Shown here: positions 19,950 through 29,304 of the stretch, in pieces
Numbering within the stretch: position 1 is the stretch's first letter
Layout of the letters: each line of letters begins with the position of its first letter
NCBI RefSeq assembly: GCF_020991125.1
Contig: NZ_CP087715.1
Coordinates: 3,883,501 to 3,947,500 of the forward strand
DNA from: Microbulbifer celer
GTDB lineage: Bacteria; Pseudomonadota; Gammaproteobacteria; Pseudomonadales; Cellvibrionaceae
Reading direction: 5' to 3'
Length of the DNA: 64,000 bases
Translations under genes and position numbers: made by a program
The notes under the pieces: generated by a model
Databases searched by the model: none
The model's input: the letters and a program-made list of their open reading frames with translations, nothing else
What the model was told of the DNA's origin: nothing

Positions 19950-20199
19950 GTGCTGTGACCCTGAAGTTCCCCATGAAGAATACGGCCGCGACGTTTGCGT
20001 CGGAGTCGGGCCTGACTTGGCGAGAGATTAATGTGCGGGGTCAGGCTGCCACTAGCGGCGCGGATGCGCAAAATTATTCGTGACCGGATGTGACCTTTGA
20101 GTCATCGGCGGGAGGATTGAGAACCTGTTGCGTGGAGATGGGGAACTGGGTCGCAATTTACACCACTTTCGCTACCTTTCTGCGCGGACCGGGCGTCGA

Positions 20200-22320
20200 T
20201 CATGCCTCTGCATAGCGGGGCTTGTTGTGCAGCCAGCGACGCACAATGGCACTGCGAGTCGCGGCATCCAGCGCGGGCGCCGCGGCAATTTTCTGAACCC
20301 GGGGTAACAGGTGCGCATCCCGCTGCAAATCGGCAATGCGGTGCTGAATCTCTCCGGTCTGACGGGTGCCGAGGATTTCGCCCGGGCCGCGCAGCCGCAG
20401 GTCTTCCTCGGCAATGGCAAATCCGTCGGCGTGGCTGCGCAGTGCCTGCAGGCGCGCGCGCCCGTTGGCCGAAAGTGGCGTGCTGTACATCAGTACGCAG
20501 TGGCTGGCAATGCGGCCGCGCCCTACCCGGCCGCGAAGCTGATGCAGCTGAGCAAGCCCCAGTCGTTCAGGGTTTTCAATGATCATCAGGCTCGCATTGG
20601 GCACGTCCACGCCCACCTCGATCACGGTGGTCGCTACCAGCAGGTCGACTTCGCCGGCCTTGAAGGCTTTCATCACCAGATCCTTGGCGGCGGGTTTCAT
20701 GCGCCCGTGTACCAGCGCCACCCGCACCCCCTCCAGGGTTTCCGCCAGCTCTTCGGCGGTGGATTCCGCGGCCTGGGCCTGCAGGGTTTCGGACTCTTCG
20801 ATCAAGGTGCAAACCCAGTAGGCCTGGCGCCCCTCGCGCACTGCGCTCTGGACCCGCTCCATCACCTCAAAACGGCGCTCGTTGGAGATGGCTACGGTAT
20901 TGATGGGTTGCCGCCCAGGGGGCAGCTCGTCGATCACCGAACAGTCCAGATCGGCAAACGCCGACATGGCCAGAGTGCGGGGGATGGGGGTGGCGGTCAT
21001 GATCAGCTGGTGCGGTTGGGTGCGCAGGGTACCGTCGGGGCCGGATTCGACGCTGCCTTTCTCGCGCAGCTGCAGGCGCTGGTGCACACCAAAGCGGTGC
21101 TGTTCGTCGATGATCACCAGTGCCAGGCGATGGAAGTCCACGCCGTCCTGAAACAGGGCGTGGGTGCCCACCACCAGTTGTGCGTCGCCACTGGCGATCA
21201 GCGCCAGCTGCTGGCGGCGCTCGCTGGCTTTCATACTGCCAGAGAGCCAGGCAACGGTAATGCCCAGAGGCTCCAGCCAACCACAGAAATTGATCCGGTG
21301 TTGCTCGGCGAGGATCTCCGTCGGCGCCATCACCGCGCACTGGAATCCGGCGCCAACGGCCTGCAGTGCCGCGCGCGCTGCCACCAGGGTTTTGCCCGCC
21401 CCCACGTCGCCCTGCAGCAGCCGCATCATCGGGCGGGATTGGCTGAGGTCGACGGCAATTTCCCGCCCCACCCTTTCCTGGGCCCCGGTTGGGGAAAATG
21501 GCAGGCGTGCGAGGAAATCCCGCTCCAGTGCTTTTGTGGGGGACAGTGGCGGTGCCGAAATTGCAGAGGCGCTGCGGCGCAGTTCCAGCAGGCTGAGGTG
21601 GTGCGCAAGCAACTCTTCCAGCGCCAGGCGCTGTTGTGCGGGGTGCTGTCCCTCGGCGAGTTGTTCCAGGTCCGCATCCGCCGGTGGCTGGTGCAGATAA
21701 AACAGTGCGCCGGCCAGCGGCATCTGCAGATCCCGCGGCAACAGTTGTGCGGGGAGCAGTTCACTGACCTGATACCGGGTCAGCCAGTCGAGGCCCTGGC
21801 CGATCAGCGCCCGCAAGCGGCCCTGGCTGAGCCCTTCGGTGAGCGGGTATATCGGGGTCAGGGTCTGGGCGGTGGGAGAAATGGCTTCGCCGAGGACTTC
21901 GGTTTCCGGGTGAAACAGCTCGAGACCGGAACCGCCGCGGCGGGCCTCGCCGTAGCAGCGTACGCGGGTGCCGGGGGTGAAGCGGTTTTTCTGTGCGGCA
22001 GTGAAATGGAAAAAACGCAGGGTAATGGTGCCGGTGGTGTCCTGCAGACGCACCGCGAGACTGCGGCGGCGACCAAAGACCACATCGGCTGCACGCACCT
22101 CGCCCTCGACCACCGCATCCATACCCGGGCGCAGCCCCGCCAGCGGCACCACGCGGGTACGGTCCTGGTAGCGCGCAGGCAGGTGAAACAGGAGGTCCTG
22201 CAGGGTGCTGATATGCAGTTTGCCGAGGGTCTCCGCCAGTTTGGCGCCGACGCCCTTGAGGGCGGTGACGGGGATCTCCCCCAGCGCCTTGTGTTCCTTG
22301 GTCGTGGGTTCCTTATTCAC
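20200..22320 (-). CDS. recG: RecG, ATP-dependent DNA helicase
   Basis: A 706-residue helicase that regresses stalled forks and processes branched DNA. The N-terminal wedge/OB domain (about 60-145) is followed by the helicase core: Walker A GDVGAGKT (304-311), motif II DEQH (405-408), motif III (MTATPIPRTL) and motif VI (HQLRGRVGRG). The length is normal for RecG. GTG at 22320 gives the full N-terminus with KGVGAKLAETL. It lies immediately downstream of oxyR, an arrangement also found in Pseudomonas. Confidence 0.96.
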   Translation of the reverse strand: MNKEPTTKEHKALGEIPVTALKGVGAKLAETLGKLHISTLQDLLFHLPARYQDRTRVVPLAGLRPGMDAVVEGEVRAADVVFGRRRSLAVRLQDTTGTITLRFFHFTAAQKNRFTPGTRVRCYGEARRGGSGLELFHPETEVLGEAISPTAQTLTPIYPLTEGLSQGRLRALIGQGLDWLTRYQVSELLPAQLLPRDLQMPLAGALFYLHQPPADADLEQLAEGQHPAQQRLALEELLAHHLSLLELRRSASAISAPPLSPTKALERDFLARLPFSPTGAQERVGREIAVDLSQSRPMMRLLQGDVGAGKTLVAARAALQAVGAGFQCAVMAPTEILAEQHRINFCGWLEPLGITVAWLSGSMKASERRQQLALIASGDAQLVVGTHALFQDGVDFHRLALVIIDEQHRFGVHQRLQLREKGSVESGPDGTLRTQPHQLIMTATPIPRTLAMSAFADLDCSVIDELPPGRQPINTVAISNERRFEVMERVQSAVREGRQAYWVCTLIEESETLQAQAAESTAEELAETLEGVRVALVHGRMKPAAKDLVMKAFKAGEVDLLVATTVIEVGVDVPNASLMIIENPERLGLAQLHQLRGRVGRGRIASHCVLMYSTPLSANGRARLQALRSHADGFAIAEEDLRLRGPGEILGTRQTGEIQHRIADLQRDAHLLPRVQKIAAAPALDAATRSAIVRRWLHNKPRYAEA

Positions 22321-22344
22321 GGATCCGGACTCACCTGGGTGTGA

Positions 22345-23268
22345 TCAGGGCGTCTGTAGCTGACACTGGTTGATGGCGTTGCGCAACATGTCGATTGCGC
22401 GGTGCCGCGGGAAGCTGGCGCGCCAGGCCAGGGCGACGGTGCGCTGTGGTGCCGGTGCCGCAAATGGCCTGGTTACCAGGACGCCACTGGCGTACTGGGA
22501 CGCGGCGGCGGCAGACAGCGGTAACACGGTAATGCCGAGGCGCGAGGCCACCATGTGGCGCAGGGTCTCAAGCGAGCTGCCATCGGCGGCGGTGCGGATA
22601 TGTCCGTTGCCGGCTTCCTTTTCGATCGATTGCTGTAGTTGTGGGCAGGCCTCCAGGACCTGATCGCGGAAACAGTGCCCCTCCCCCAGCAGCAGCACAT
22701 TGTCTTCACACAACTGTTCCGGGGCGATGGCTTCCTCTTTCGCCAACGGGTGGTCCGAAGGCATCAGCACCACAAAGGGTTCGTCATATAAGGGCTGGGT
22801 GACTACATCCGGCTCGGTAAAGGGCAGGGCAATGATCACCGCATCCAGCTCGCCTTTGCGCAGGCGTGCGCGCAAGGTGGAGGTATAGCCCTCTTCCACG
22901 TACAGCGGCATCTGTGGGGCCAGCTGCTGTAACTGTGGGATGAAATGCGGAAACAGATAGGGGCCGATGGTAAAGATGGCACCGACCGACAGCGGGCTGC
23001 TGAGTTGGTCTTTACCGGCGCTGGCAATATCCTTGATCGCCGCTGACTGCTCCAGCACCAGCTGTGCCTGAGCGACGATACGCTCCCCCAGCGGGGTGGC
23101 CTGCACGCGGGTTTTGGAGCGCTCGAACAGGGCGACCCCCAGCTCTTTCTCCAGCTTTTTCACGGCAATCGAGAGCGTCGGCTGGCTGACAAAACAGCGC
23201 TCGGCTGCACGGCCGAAATGCTGTTCCTGAGCCAGGGTGACGATGTAGCGCAGTTCGTTCAGAGTCAT
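22345..23268 (-). CDS. oxyR: OxyR, peroxide-sensing LysR-type regulator
   Basis: A 307-residue LysR-family protein. The N-terminal helix-turn-helix includes FGRAAERCFVSQPTLSIAVKKLE. The sensing disulphide pair is present at the E. coli positions: Cys199 in GEGHCFRD and Cys208 in LEACPQ. OxyR activates defence genes when hydrogen peroxide oxidises these cysteines. Probably co-transcribed with recG, 24 bp downstream. The peroxide-stress gene yaaA at 9359 is a plausible target, though I identified no OxyR site there. Confidence 0.96.
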   Translation of the reverse strand: MTLNELRYIVTLAQEQHFGRAAERCFVSQPTLSIAVKKLEKELGVALFERSKTRVQATPLGERIVAQAQLVLEQSAAIKDIASAGKDQLSSPLSVGAIFTIGPYLFPHFIPQLQQLAPQMPLYVEEGYTSTLRARLRKGELDAVIIALPFTEPDVVTQPLYDEPFVVLMPSDHPLAKEEAIAPEQLCEDNVLLLGEGHCFRDQVLEACPQLQQSIEKEAGNGHIRTAADGSSLETLRHMVASRLGITVLPLSAAAASQYASGVLVTRPFAAPAPQRTVALAWRASFPRHRAIDMLRNAINQCQLQTP

Positions 23269-23501
23269 GTTCGAAGCAATCAGATTAAAGTGGGCGATAG
23301 AGTTTATTCATAAACCCACCCCTCCGGCCAGTGATTCTGCAATTGATCTGTATGAATGTCTCAAACTAGAAAGTTTTGCTATTAAAAAACATAACAGTTA
23401 GTAAAATTTGCTATGAAGAGGCGGATTAATCCACGGCATGGCGTGTCCTTTGCTATATGTGTAAAGGCAAGTGTTTATTACACGTTAAGCGGAGAGTCGC
23501 T

Positions 23502-23759
23502 ATGGGTGAATTTTTTTCGTGGATTATTCTCGGCCTGATCGCCGGTGCGCTGGCCAAATGGATCATGCCGGGTCCGGAACCCGGTGGCTGGATTGTCACC
23601 ATCATCATCGGCATTGTTGGCGCCTTTATCGGCGGCTGGCTTGGTAGCTTTATCGGTGTCGGTACTGTAGGCGGCCTGTCTATCGGCAGTATCATCACTG
23701 CGGTAGTTGGGGCAATCGTCCTGCTGTTTATTTACCGCATGGTGAAGTCGCGCGGCTGA
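23502..23759 (+). CDS. GlsB/YeaQ/YmgE family small membrane protein
   Basis: An 85-residue protein made of three hydrophobic glycine-rich segments (about 4-20, 27-47, 55-78), with the typical start GEFFSWIILGLIAGALAKW and the PGPEPGGW loop. These small 'transglycosylase-associated' inner-membrane proteins are often induced by envelope or acid stress; their exact action is unknown. The ATG at 23502 follows GGAGAG; an upstream in-frame ATG at 23457 would add a basic non-family extension. It is divergent from oxyR and followed by a hairpin. Confidence 0.85.
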   Translation: MGEFFSWIILGLIAGALAKWIMPGPEPGGWIVTIIIGIVGAFIGGWLGSFIGVGTVGGLSIGSIITAVVGAIVLLFIYRMVKSRG

Positions 23760-23782
23760 CGGTACCCAAGCCATAACAAAGC

Positions 23783-23803
23783 CCCGGAGAAAGCTTCTCC
23801 GGG
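23783..23803 (+). terminator. Hairpin after the GlsB-like gene
   Basis: CCCGGAGAA (23783-23791) and TTCTCCGGG (23795-23803) form a 9-bp stem with a 3-base loop. No good T tract follows, so termination may be weak. Confidence 0.55.
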
Positions 23804-23991
23804 CGCTGTTCACAGAACCGATGCTTCAAACAGGTTATAAATACATGGTTTTATGGCCACTGTGGGCCATACTCTGTGCGAGAAATCACGGGCGAGCGTT
23901 GCGGGATACCGATGTGTTCGCCACGACCAAAGATAATTCATTCAGATAAAGAAGCCGGTACAGGCTTCACCGGGGGTTTCAACAAGCGGCT

Positions 23992-24870
23992 ATGGCAAAG
24001 GAAAAAGTCTGGATCTTCGGCTGCGGGGATCTCGGCACCCGTTTGGCGTTGAAGCTGGATCGCAAAGCGTACGATGTGTTCGGTGTACGTCGCAATCCGT
24101 TACAGGCCCTCGCCCGCAAGCGGCGGGCCGACGTGGTCAATTGGCGCCGCGGCGATGCCACCCGCCCCGAGGATGTACAGAATCATCTGGCCAAGGGCGC
24201 GGACATCGTAATCGCCACTTTTACGCCGGGTGTGAACACGCCGCAGGCATATCAACGCGCTTATGTGGAAACTGCTAAGGTACTGTCGGACGCTATCGCA
24301 CAGATGCCAAAGCCTCCGCGCCTGTTCCTGTGGATCTCTTCTTCCCGGGTCTACGGCCAGAGTGGCGACCAGTGGTTGAATGAGAAAACCCAGCCACTGC
24401 CCAACAGCTATCAGGGCGAAGCCTTGCTCGCGGCGGAAAAAATTGCCCAGACGGCCCCTGCCGAAACCAGCGTGATCCGCTTTGCGGGTATATACGGCCC
24501 CGGTCGCGACCGGCTCCTGTCGCAGGTTCGCGCTGGCCGCTGTGCGCCGCCCTCCCCGCCCCAGTACAGTAACCGTATTCACGTGGACGATGCCACCGGG
24601 TTTATGGTGCATCTGATCGAAGGTCAGAAAAATGGCATGGCGCCGGAGAAACTGTATATCGGCGCCGACTGCACGCCGGTGCCCATGTACGAGTTGCAGA
24701 GCTGGCTGGCGAAGTCTATGGGTTATACCAACGCGCATCTGCGTGAAGAGGTGGCCACCAGTGAGCGCCGTTCGAAGAGGCTGAGTAATCAGCGTATGTT
24801 GGATAGCGGCTATGAAATGCTGTATCCGAATTATCGCTTGGGTTACAGCACACTGCTGGAAAATGAGTGA
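23992..24870 (+). CDS. NAD(P)-binding SDR-type epimerase/reductase family protein
   Basis: A 292-residue protein with a Rossmann fold. The nucleotide-binding loop is FGCGDLGTRLAL (about 9-20), and the extended-SDR pattern includes ISSSRVYGQSG and IRFAGIYGPGRDRL. The usual catalytic YxxxK is not obvious; the region after the SSSRVYG strand has NSYQGEALLAAEK instead. It resembles YeeZ-like proteins of unknown substrate. It stands alone between two terminator-like hairpins. Confidence 0.75.
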   Translation: MAKEKVWIFGCGDLGTRLALKLDRKAYDVFGVRRNPLQALARKRRADVVNWRRGDATRPEDVQNHLAKGADIVIATFTPGVNTPQAYQRAYVETAKVLSDAIAQMPKPPRLFLWISSSRVYGQSGDQWLNEKTQPLPNSYQGEALLAAEKIAQTAPAETSVIRFAGIYGPGRDRLLSQVRAGRCAPPSPPQYSNRIHVDDATGFMVHLIEGQKNGMAPEKLYIGADCTPVPMYELQSWLAKSMGYTNAHLREEVATSERRSKRLSNQRMLDSGYEMLYPNYRLGYSTLLENE

Positions 24871-24896
24871 TCCAGCGGCCTGATTTCTGATCCCTC

Positions 24897-24923
24897 CGGT
24901 GCCGCATGCGCGGCACCGTTTTT
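24897..24923 (+). terminator. Terminator after the SDR gene
   Basis: CGGTGCCGC (24897-24905) pairs with GCGGCACCG (24910-24918), followed by five T. It separates this gene from the convergent ridA. Confidence 0.85.
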
Positions 24924-24956
24924 AATCCCTTCCGCCTTTTCCTTTCCCGAGCCTGA

Positions 24957-25340
24957 TCAGATCACCATGATCGCTTCGGCTTCAAACTGGGCACCCTTCG
25001 GCAGCTCTTTCACGCCTACCGCCGCGCGCGCCGGAAACGGTTGCGTAAAGACCTCTTCCATCACTTCGTTCACGATAGAGAAATTAGTGAGATCGGTGAG
25101 GTAGAGGTTCAGCTTGACGATGTGATCGAGAGAGCCATTGCCAGCGTCGCATACTGCGGCGAGGTTCTTGAATACCTGGTGGGCCTGTTCTCGGAAGTCA
25201 TCGGAAACCAGCTCCATGGTTGCGGGTACCAGCGGAATCTGGCCGGAAAGGTAGATGGTGTTGTCGACTTTGACGGCTTGCGAATAGCTGCCGATTGCGG
25301 CCGGTGCCTTATCGGTTTTTATTACGGCGCGATTTGGCAT
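24957..25340 (-). CDS. ridA: RidA, 2-iminobutanoate/2-iminopropanoate deaminase
   Basis: A 127-residue YjgF/RidA protein that hydrolyses reactive enamine/imine products of PLP enzymes such as threonine dehydratase. Family marks are APAAIGSYSQAV, the IYLSGQIPLVP strand, the active-site Arg in FPARAAVGVKELPKGA and the final Glu in FEAEAIMVI. The start at 25340 (MPNRAVIKT) fits the family; the reading frame continues upstream without a plausible start. It lies just downstream of spoT, as in many gammaproteobacteria. Confidence 0.94.
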   Translation of the reverse strand: MPNRAVIKTDKAPAAIGSYSQAVKVDNTIYLSGQIPLVPATMELVSDDFREQAHQVFKNLAAVCDAGNGSLDHIVKLNLYLTDLTNFSIVNEVMEEVFTQPFPARAAVGVKELPKGAQFEAEAIMVI

Positions 25341-25634
25341 GGTTACTGCTCTCCCGGGCCTTGCGGACCTGCTTGCTGAAAAAGAAAGCGGGAGAATATA
25401 GCGCGGTTTGCGCGCTTTGGGGAGATATCTGGATGGACCGTGTGCGATAGGCGGAACTCGTCCACATTCCGCACTATCCACGAAAACTCCCTCCCGCTTT
25501 CCAGACCTTGCCGAAACCTGCATCCGCCGGTAACAACCTGGTCAGACGGACTTCGAGGTTTTTGTGGTAATAAGCGTTCGAGCGACCTAGGTGGCGGCCC
25601 TGCTTTGGGTGTTTCGGAGAGTGAGAGAAGAGGA
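25341..25634. other. spoT-ridA intergenic region
   Basis: About 290 bp with no convincing gene. It probably contains the ridA promoter. Some imperfect inverted sequences occur near 25430-25490 but form no clean stem. Confidence 0.4.
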
Positions 25635-27752
25635 TTACGGCCGGGCGATACGGATAACCGCCGGCAGGTTGCGCAGGCGCTTCATTACCTGGGCCAGGTG
25701 TACCCGGTTGGTGACTTCCAGGGTCAGGGAAATCACGCTGTGCTGGGCATCTTTTTCATCCACGTGGATCTGTTCGATGCTCGCGCCCTCCTCCGTAATA
25801 CGGGTGGCGAGGCGCGCGATGATGCCGCGCTCGGATTCCACTTCCACACGCACATCGCCCAGGTATTCCCCCTTCACATCCGGCGACCAGTTTACCGCCA
25901 TGATATTTTCCGGATGCTCGCGCAACTCGCTGGTATTGCGACAGGTATCGCGGTGCACCACCACGCCTTTGCCGGAGCTGATATGGCCGATGATGGTGTC
26001 GCCGGGAATCGGGCGACAGCAGCGGGCGAAGCTGATCAGCATGCCCTCCTGGGCGTCGATGGTCAGCGGTGATGAGATATGGCTGGCCTCGGTTTCCACC
26101 GTGTCCGCCGGTGCCAACAGCTTGGCCGCGGAATAGGCCGCGCGATTGCCGAGGCCGATCTCTTCCAGCAGGTCGTCGAAGGTTTCACACTTGGCTTCTT
26201 TCACTCCGCGGGCGATGTCTTCCTCGCTGATGTCGGAAAGCTGCAGGCGGAATTTGCTCAGGGCCTTTTCCAGCAGACGCTGGCCTAGCGTGATGGAGTC
26301 GTGGTGGCGACGGTGTTTGAGGAAGTGGCGGATGGCGCTGCGGGCCTTGGCGGTGACCACAAAATTGAGCCAGTTGGGGTTCGGCTGCACATTCTTGCTG
26401 GTGAGAATTTCCACCTTCTGGCCGCTTTCCAGCGGTTGCGACAGCGGTGCCAGGCGCTGATTGATGCGCACCGCCACGCAGGAGTTGCCGATATCCGTAT
26501 GTACGGAATAGGCAAAGTCCACCGCGGTGGCCCCGGCGGGCAGATCGATGATCTTGCCTTTGGGGGTAAACACGTAGACCTCGTCCGGGAACAGGTCGAT
26601 CTTCACGTTCTCGATAAATTCCAGCGAGTCGCCGGCGCGCTGCTGCATTTCCAGCAGTCCCTGCACCCAGCGCCGTGCGCGCACCTGGCTGGTGCCGCCA
26701 GTATTGAGAACCTCGTCGCCGGAGGATTTGTACAGCCAGTGGGCGGCGATACCGCTGTTGGCCATTTCGTCCATTTCCTTGGTGCGGATCTGCACTTCGA
26801 TCGGCACCCCGTGCATGCCCAGTAGCACCGTGTGCAGAGACTGGTAGCCATTGGATTTGGGAATGGCGATGTAGTCTTTGAATTCGGTGATCACCGGTTT
26901 GTACAGGTTGTGGATAACTCCCAGGGAACGGTAGCTGGTGTCGACACTGTCGACGATGATGCGAAAGGCGTAGACGTCCATGATTTCCTTGAACGACTTC
27001 TTCTTCGAACGCATCTTCTGGTAAATGCTGTACAGGTGCTTCTCGCGCCCGATCACCAGGGCGTCGATGTTTTCCCGTTCCAGGCGCAGCTCAATAGCGC
27101 TCTGGATTTTTTCCAGCAGCTCTTTGCGGTTGCCGCGGGCTGCCACCAGGGCGGCGCGCAGACGGCTGGCGCGCAGGGGGTAGATGGCGAAGAATGCGCG
27201 GTCCTCGAATTCGATTCGCACATCGTTCATGCCCAGGCGGTTGGCAATGGGGGCGTAGATTTCCAGCGTCTCGCGGGCGATGCGCGCGCGCTTCTGCGGT
27301 TTCAGGGCACCCAGGGTGCGCATGTTGTGCAGGCGGTCGGCGAGCTTGACCAGGATTACGCGGATATCGCGCGCCATGGCGAGCGCCATTTTCTGGAAGT
27401 TCTCTGCCTGTTTTTCTGCGGGGCTGTCGGTCTCGAACTGGGTCAGCTTGGAGACGCCGTCCACCAAGTCTGCCACTTCTTCCCCGAATTGCTCTGCCAA
27501 TGCGGCCTTGGGTACACCGGTGTCTTCGATCACGTCGTGCAGCATGGCGGCGGCCAGGCTCTGGGCGTCCATGTGCATGCCGGCAAGGATGGTGGCTACG
27601 GCCAGGGGGTGGGTGATATAGGGTTCGCCGGAGCGCCGCTGCTGGCCATCGTGGGCCTGTTCCGCGTAGAAATAAGCGCGGCGCACGAACTGGATCTGGT
27701 CGGGGGGTAGGTAAGACGAGAGGCGATGGGCCAGACTGTCAATGGTGTGCAA
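25635..27752 (-). CDS. spoT: SpoT, bifunctional (p)ppGpp synthetase/hydrolase
   Basis: A 705-residue stringent-response enzyme. The HD hydrolase domain has THPLAVA and the HD pair at 72-73 in LHDVIEDTG. A synthetase domain follows (YQSLHTVLLG region), then TGS (about 385-445, VYVFTPKGKIIDLPAGATAVDFAYSVH region) and a C-terminal ACT domain (from about 630). The intact HDxxED motif argues for SpoT rather than a hydrolase-dead RelA. The start is TTG at 27752, whose N-terminus HTIDSLAHRLSSYLP matches other SpoT proteins. It forms a cluster with gmk and rpoZ. Confidence 0.95.
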   Translation of the reverse strand: MHTIDSLAHRLSSYLPPDQIQFVRRAYFYAEQAHDGQQRRSGEPYITHPLAVATILAGMHMDAQSLAAAMLHDVIEDTGVPKAALAEQFGEEVADLVDGVSKLTQFETDSPAEKQAENFQKMALAMARDIRVILVKLADRLHNMRTLGALKPQKRARIARETLEIYAPIANRLGMNDVRIEFEDRAFFAIYPLRASRLRAALVAARGNRKELLEKIQSAIELRLERENIDALVIGREKHLYSIYQKMRSKKKSFKEIMDVYAFRIIVDSVDTSYRSLGVIHNLYKPVITEFKDYIAIPKSNGYQSLHTVLLGMHGVPIEVQIRTKEMDEMANSGIAAHWLYKSSGDEVLNTGGTSQVRARRWVQGLLEMQQRAGDSLEFIENVKIDLFPDEVYVFTPKGKIIDLPAGATAVDFAYSVHTDIGNSCVAVRINQRLAPLSQPLESGQKVEILTSKNVQPNPNWLNFVVTAKARSAIRHFLKHRRHHDSITLGQRLLEKALSKFRLQLSDISEEDIARGVKEAKCETFDDLLEEIGLGNRAAYSAAKLLAPADTVETEASHISSPLTIDAQEGMLISFARCCRPIPGDTIIGHISSGKGVVVHRDTCRNTSELREHPENIMAVNWSPDVKGEYLGDVRVEVESERGIIARLATRITEEGASIEQIHVDEKDAQHSVISLTLEVTNRVHLAQVMKRLRNLPAVIRIARP

Positions 27753-27810
27753 AGCCGCGCTCGCCTCTTACTTGTCCTGCAGGTACTGCATCAATCGATA
27801 GGGTCCGGGA

Positions 27811-28077
27811 TCAGAGGTCCTGCTCGGACAGGTATACCGGTGCCGGTGCGGCCTGTTGTTCAAATTCGTCTTCGTCCGGCTCGTCGAGAATGCTGGCGTC
27901 TACAAAGCCTTCTTCGATTTCGCGCAGGGCGATGACGGTGGGCTTGTCGTTTTCTTCTGCAACCATGGGGTCGCGGCCGCCGGTGGCGATCTGACGGGCG
28001 CGCTTGCTGCCGACGATAACCAGTTCAAAGCGGTTGTCTACGTGGTCGAGGCAATCTTCAACGGTGATACGTGCCAT
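27811..28077 (-). CDS. rpoZ: RpoZ, RNA polymerase omega subunit
   Basis: An 88-residue subunit that helps assemble RNA polymerase and forms part of a ppGpp-binding site. The N-terminus [19 protein letters not shown] and the segment [11 protein letters not shown] are highly conserved; the acidic C-terminus (DEPDEDEFE) is typical. It lies 58 bp upstream of spoT, consistent with joint control of growth rate. Confidence 0.97.
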   Translation of the reverse strand: MARITVEDCLDHVDNRFELVIVGSKRARQIATGGRDPMVAEENDKPTVIALREIEEGFVDASILDEPDEDEFEQQAAPAPVYLSEQDL

Positions 28078-28238
28078 AAATCTACAGTTCCAGTGTCTGC
28101 TCGCCGGAGCCGGCGATGTTGGGAATAGGGTGCGGCCGAAAGACAGGCCAAGGGTAGCTATTCTACCGGACCGCGCAGTGTACGCAAATCGATCAATTGG
28201 CTCAATCGTGGCTTAGCGCTGTTTTTACCCTCTTTGGC

Positions 28239-28380
28239 GGTGCCGCTACCGGGTGAAGCCTTGCGAGACACGCCGTGAACCCAGTCCGGCCGCTTCAACG
28301 CGGCGCCTTCGGCCCATGGGGGCTCTGCAAAAACATCCTGTTTTTGAAGGTCTCGCAAGGCTTCACCCGGTATCGACACC
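28239..28380. repeat. Large palindromic repeat, copy A (between gmk and rpoZ)
   Basis: A 23-nt arm at 28247-28269 is perfectly complementary to 28350-28372, and the stem continues outward with mismatches to 28239/28380. The centre contains the core, split by extra sequence, plus an internal hairpin with CAAAAACA and TGTTTTTG (28328-28346). On the minus strand the core reads GAGCCCCCATGG and then TGGGTTCACGGCGTGTC. It fills most of the 350-bp gmk-rpoZ gap. Confidence 0.85.
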
Positions 28381-28425
28381 TGCGCCCGAACCAAACAGCT
28401 GTTTGCTGGCCCGGAAAGGCAAAGC

Positions 28426-29082
<657 letters not shown>

Positions 29083-29133
29083 TTATAACCGGGAGGAATT
29101 ATAACGAAAGGGAGCGCGCGGGATGCAAGCCTC

Positions 29134-29304
29134 ATGCAGTGGATAAAGCAGGAGATGGACGCTGACCCGGTCGGGCTTGGGGGCAAGGTGTTGGGCTTTC
29201 TGGCTGCACCTGTGAAAATCCGCAAGCACAACCAAACCGACCGGGCGCGTCCGCGGAACTACAACCTGCCGCCGGAGCGGTTGGCTACTTCGAGCCCCTA
29301 TTGA
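29134..29304 (+). CDS. Possible small protein of unknown function (56 residues)
   Basis: An open frame starting MQWIKQEMDADPVGLGG, with a basic centre (APVKIRKHNQTDRARPRN) and ending LATSSPY. Codon choice is like that of the neighbouring genes, and the stop overlaps the 3' end of the convergent desaturase gene by 7 bp, as real convergent genes often do. The ribosome site is weak. I do not recognise it. Confidence 0.4.
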   Translation: MQWIKQEMDADPVGLGGKVLGFLAAPVKIRKHNQTDRARPRNYNLPPERLATSSPY

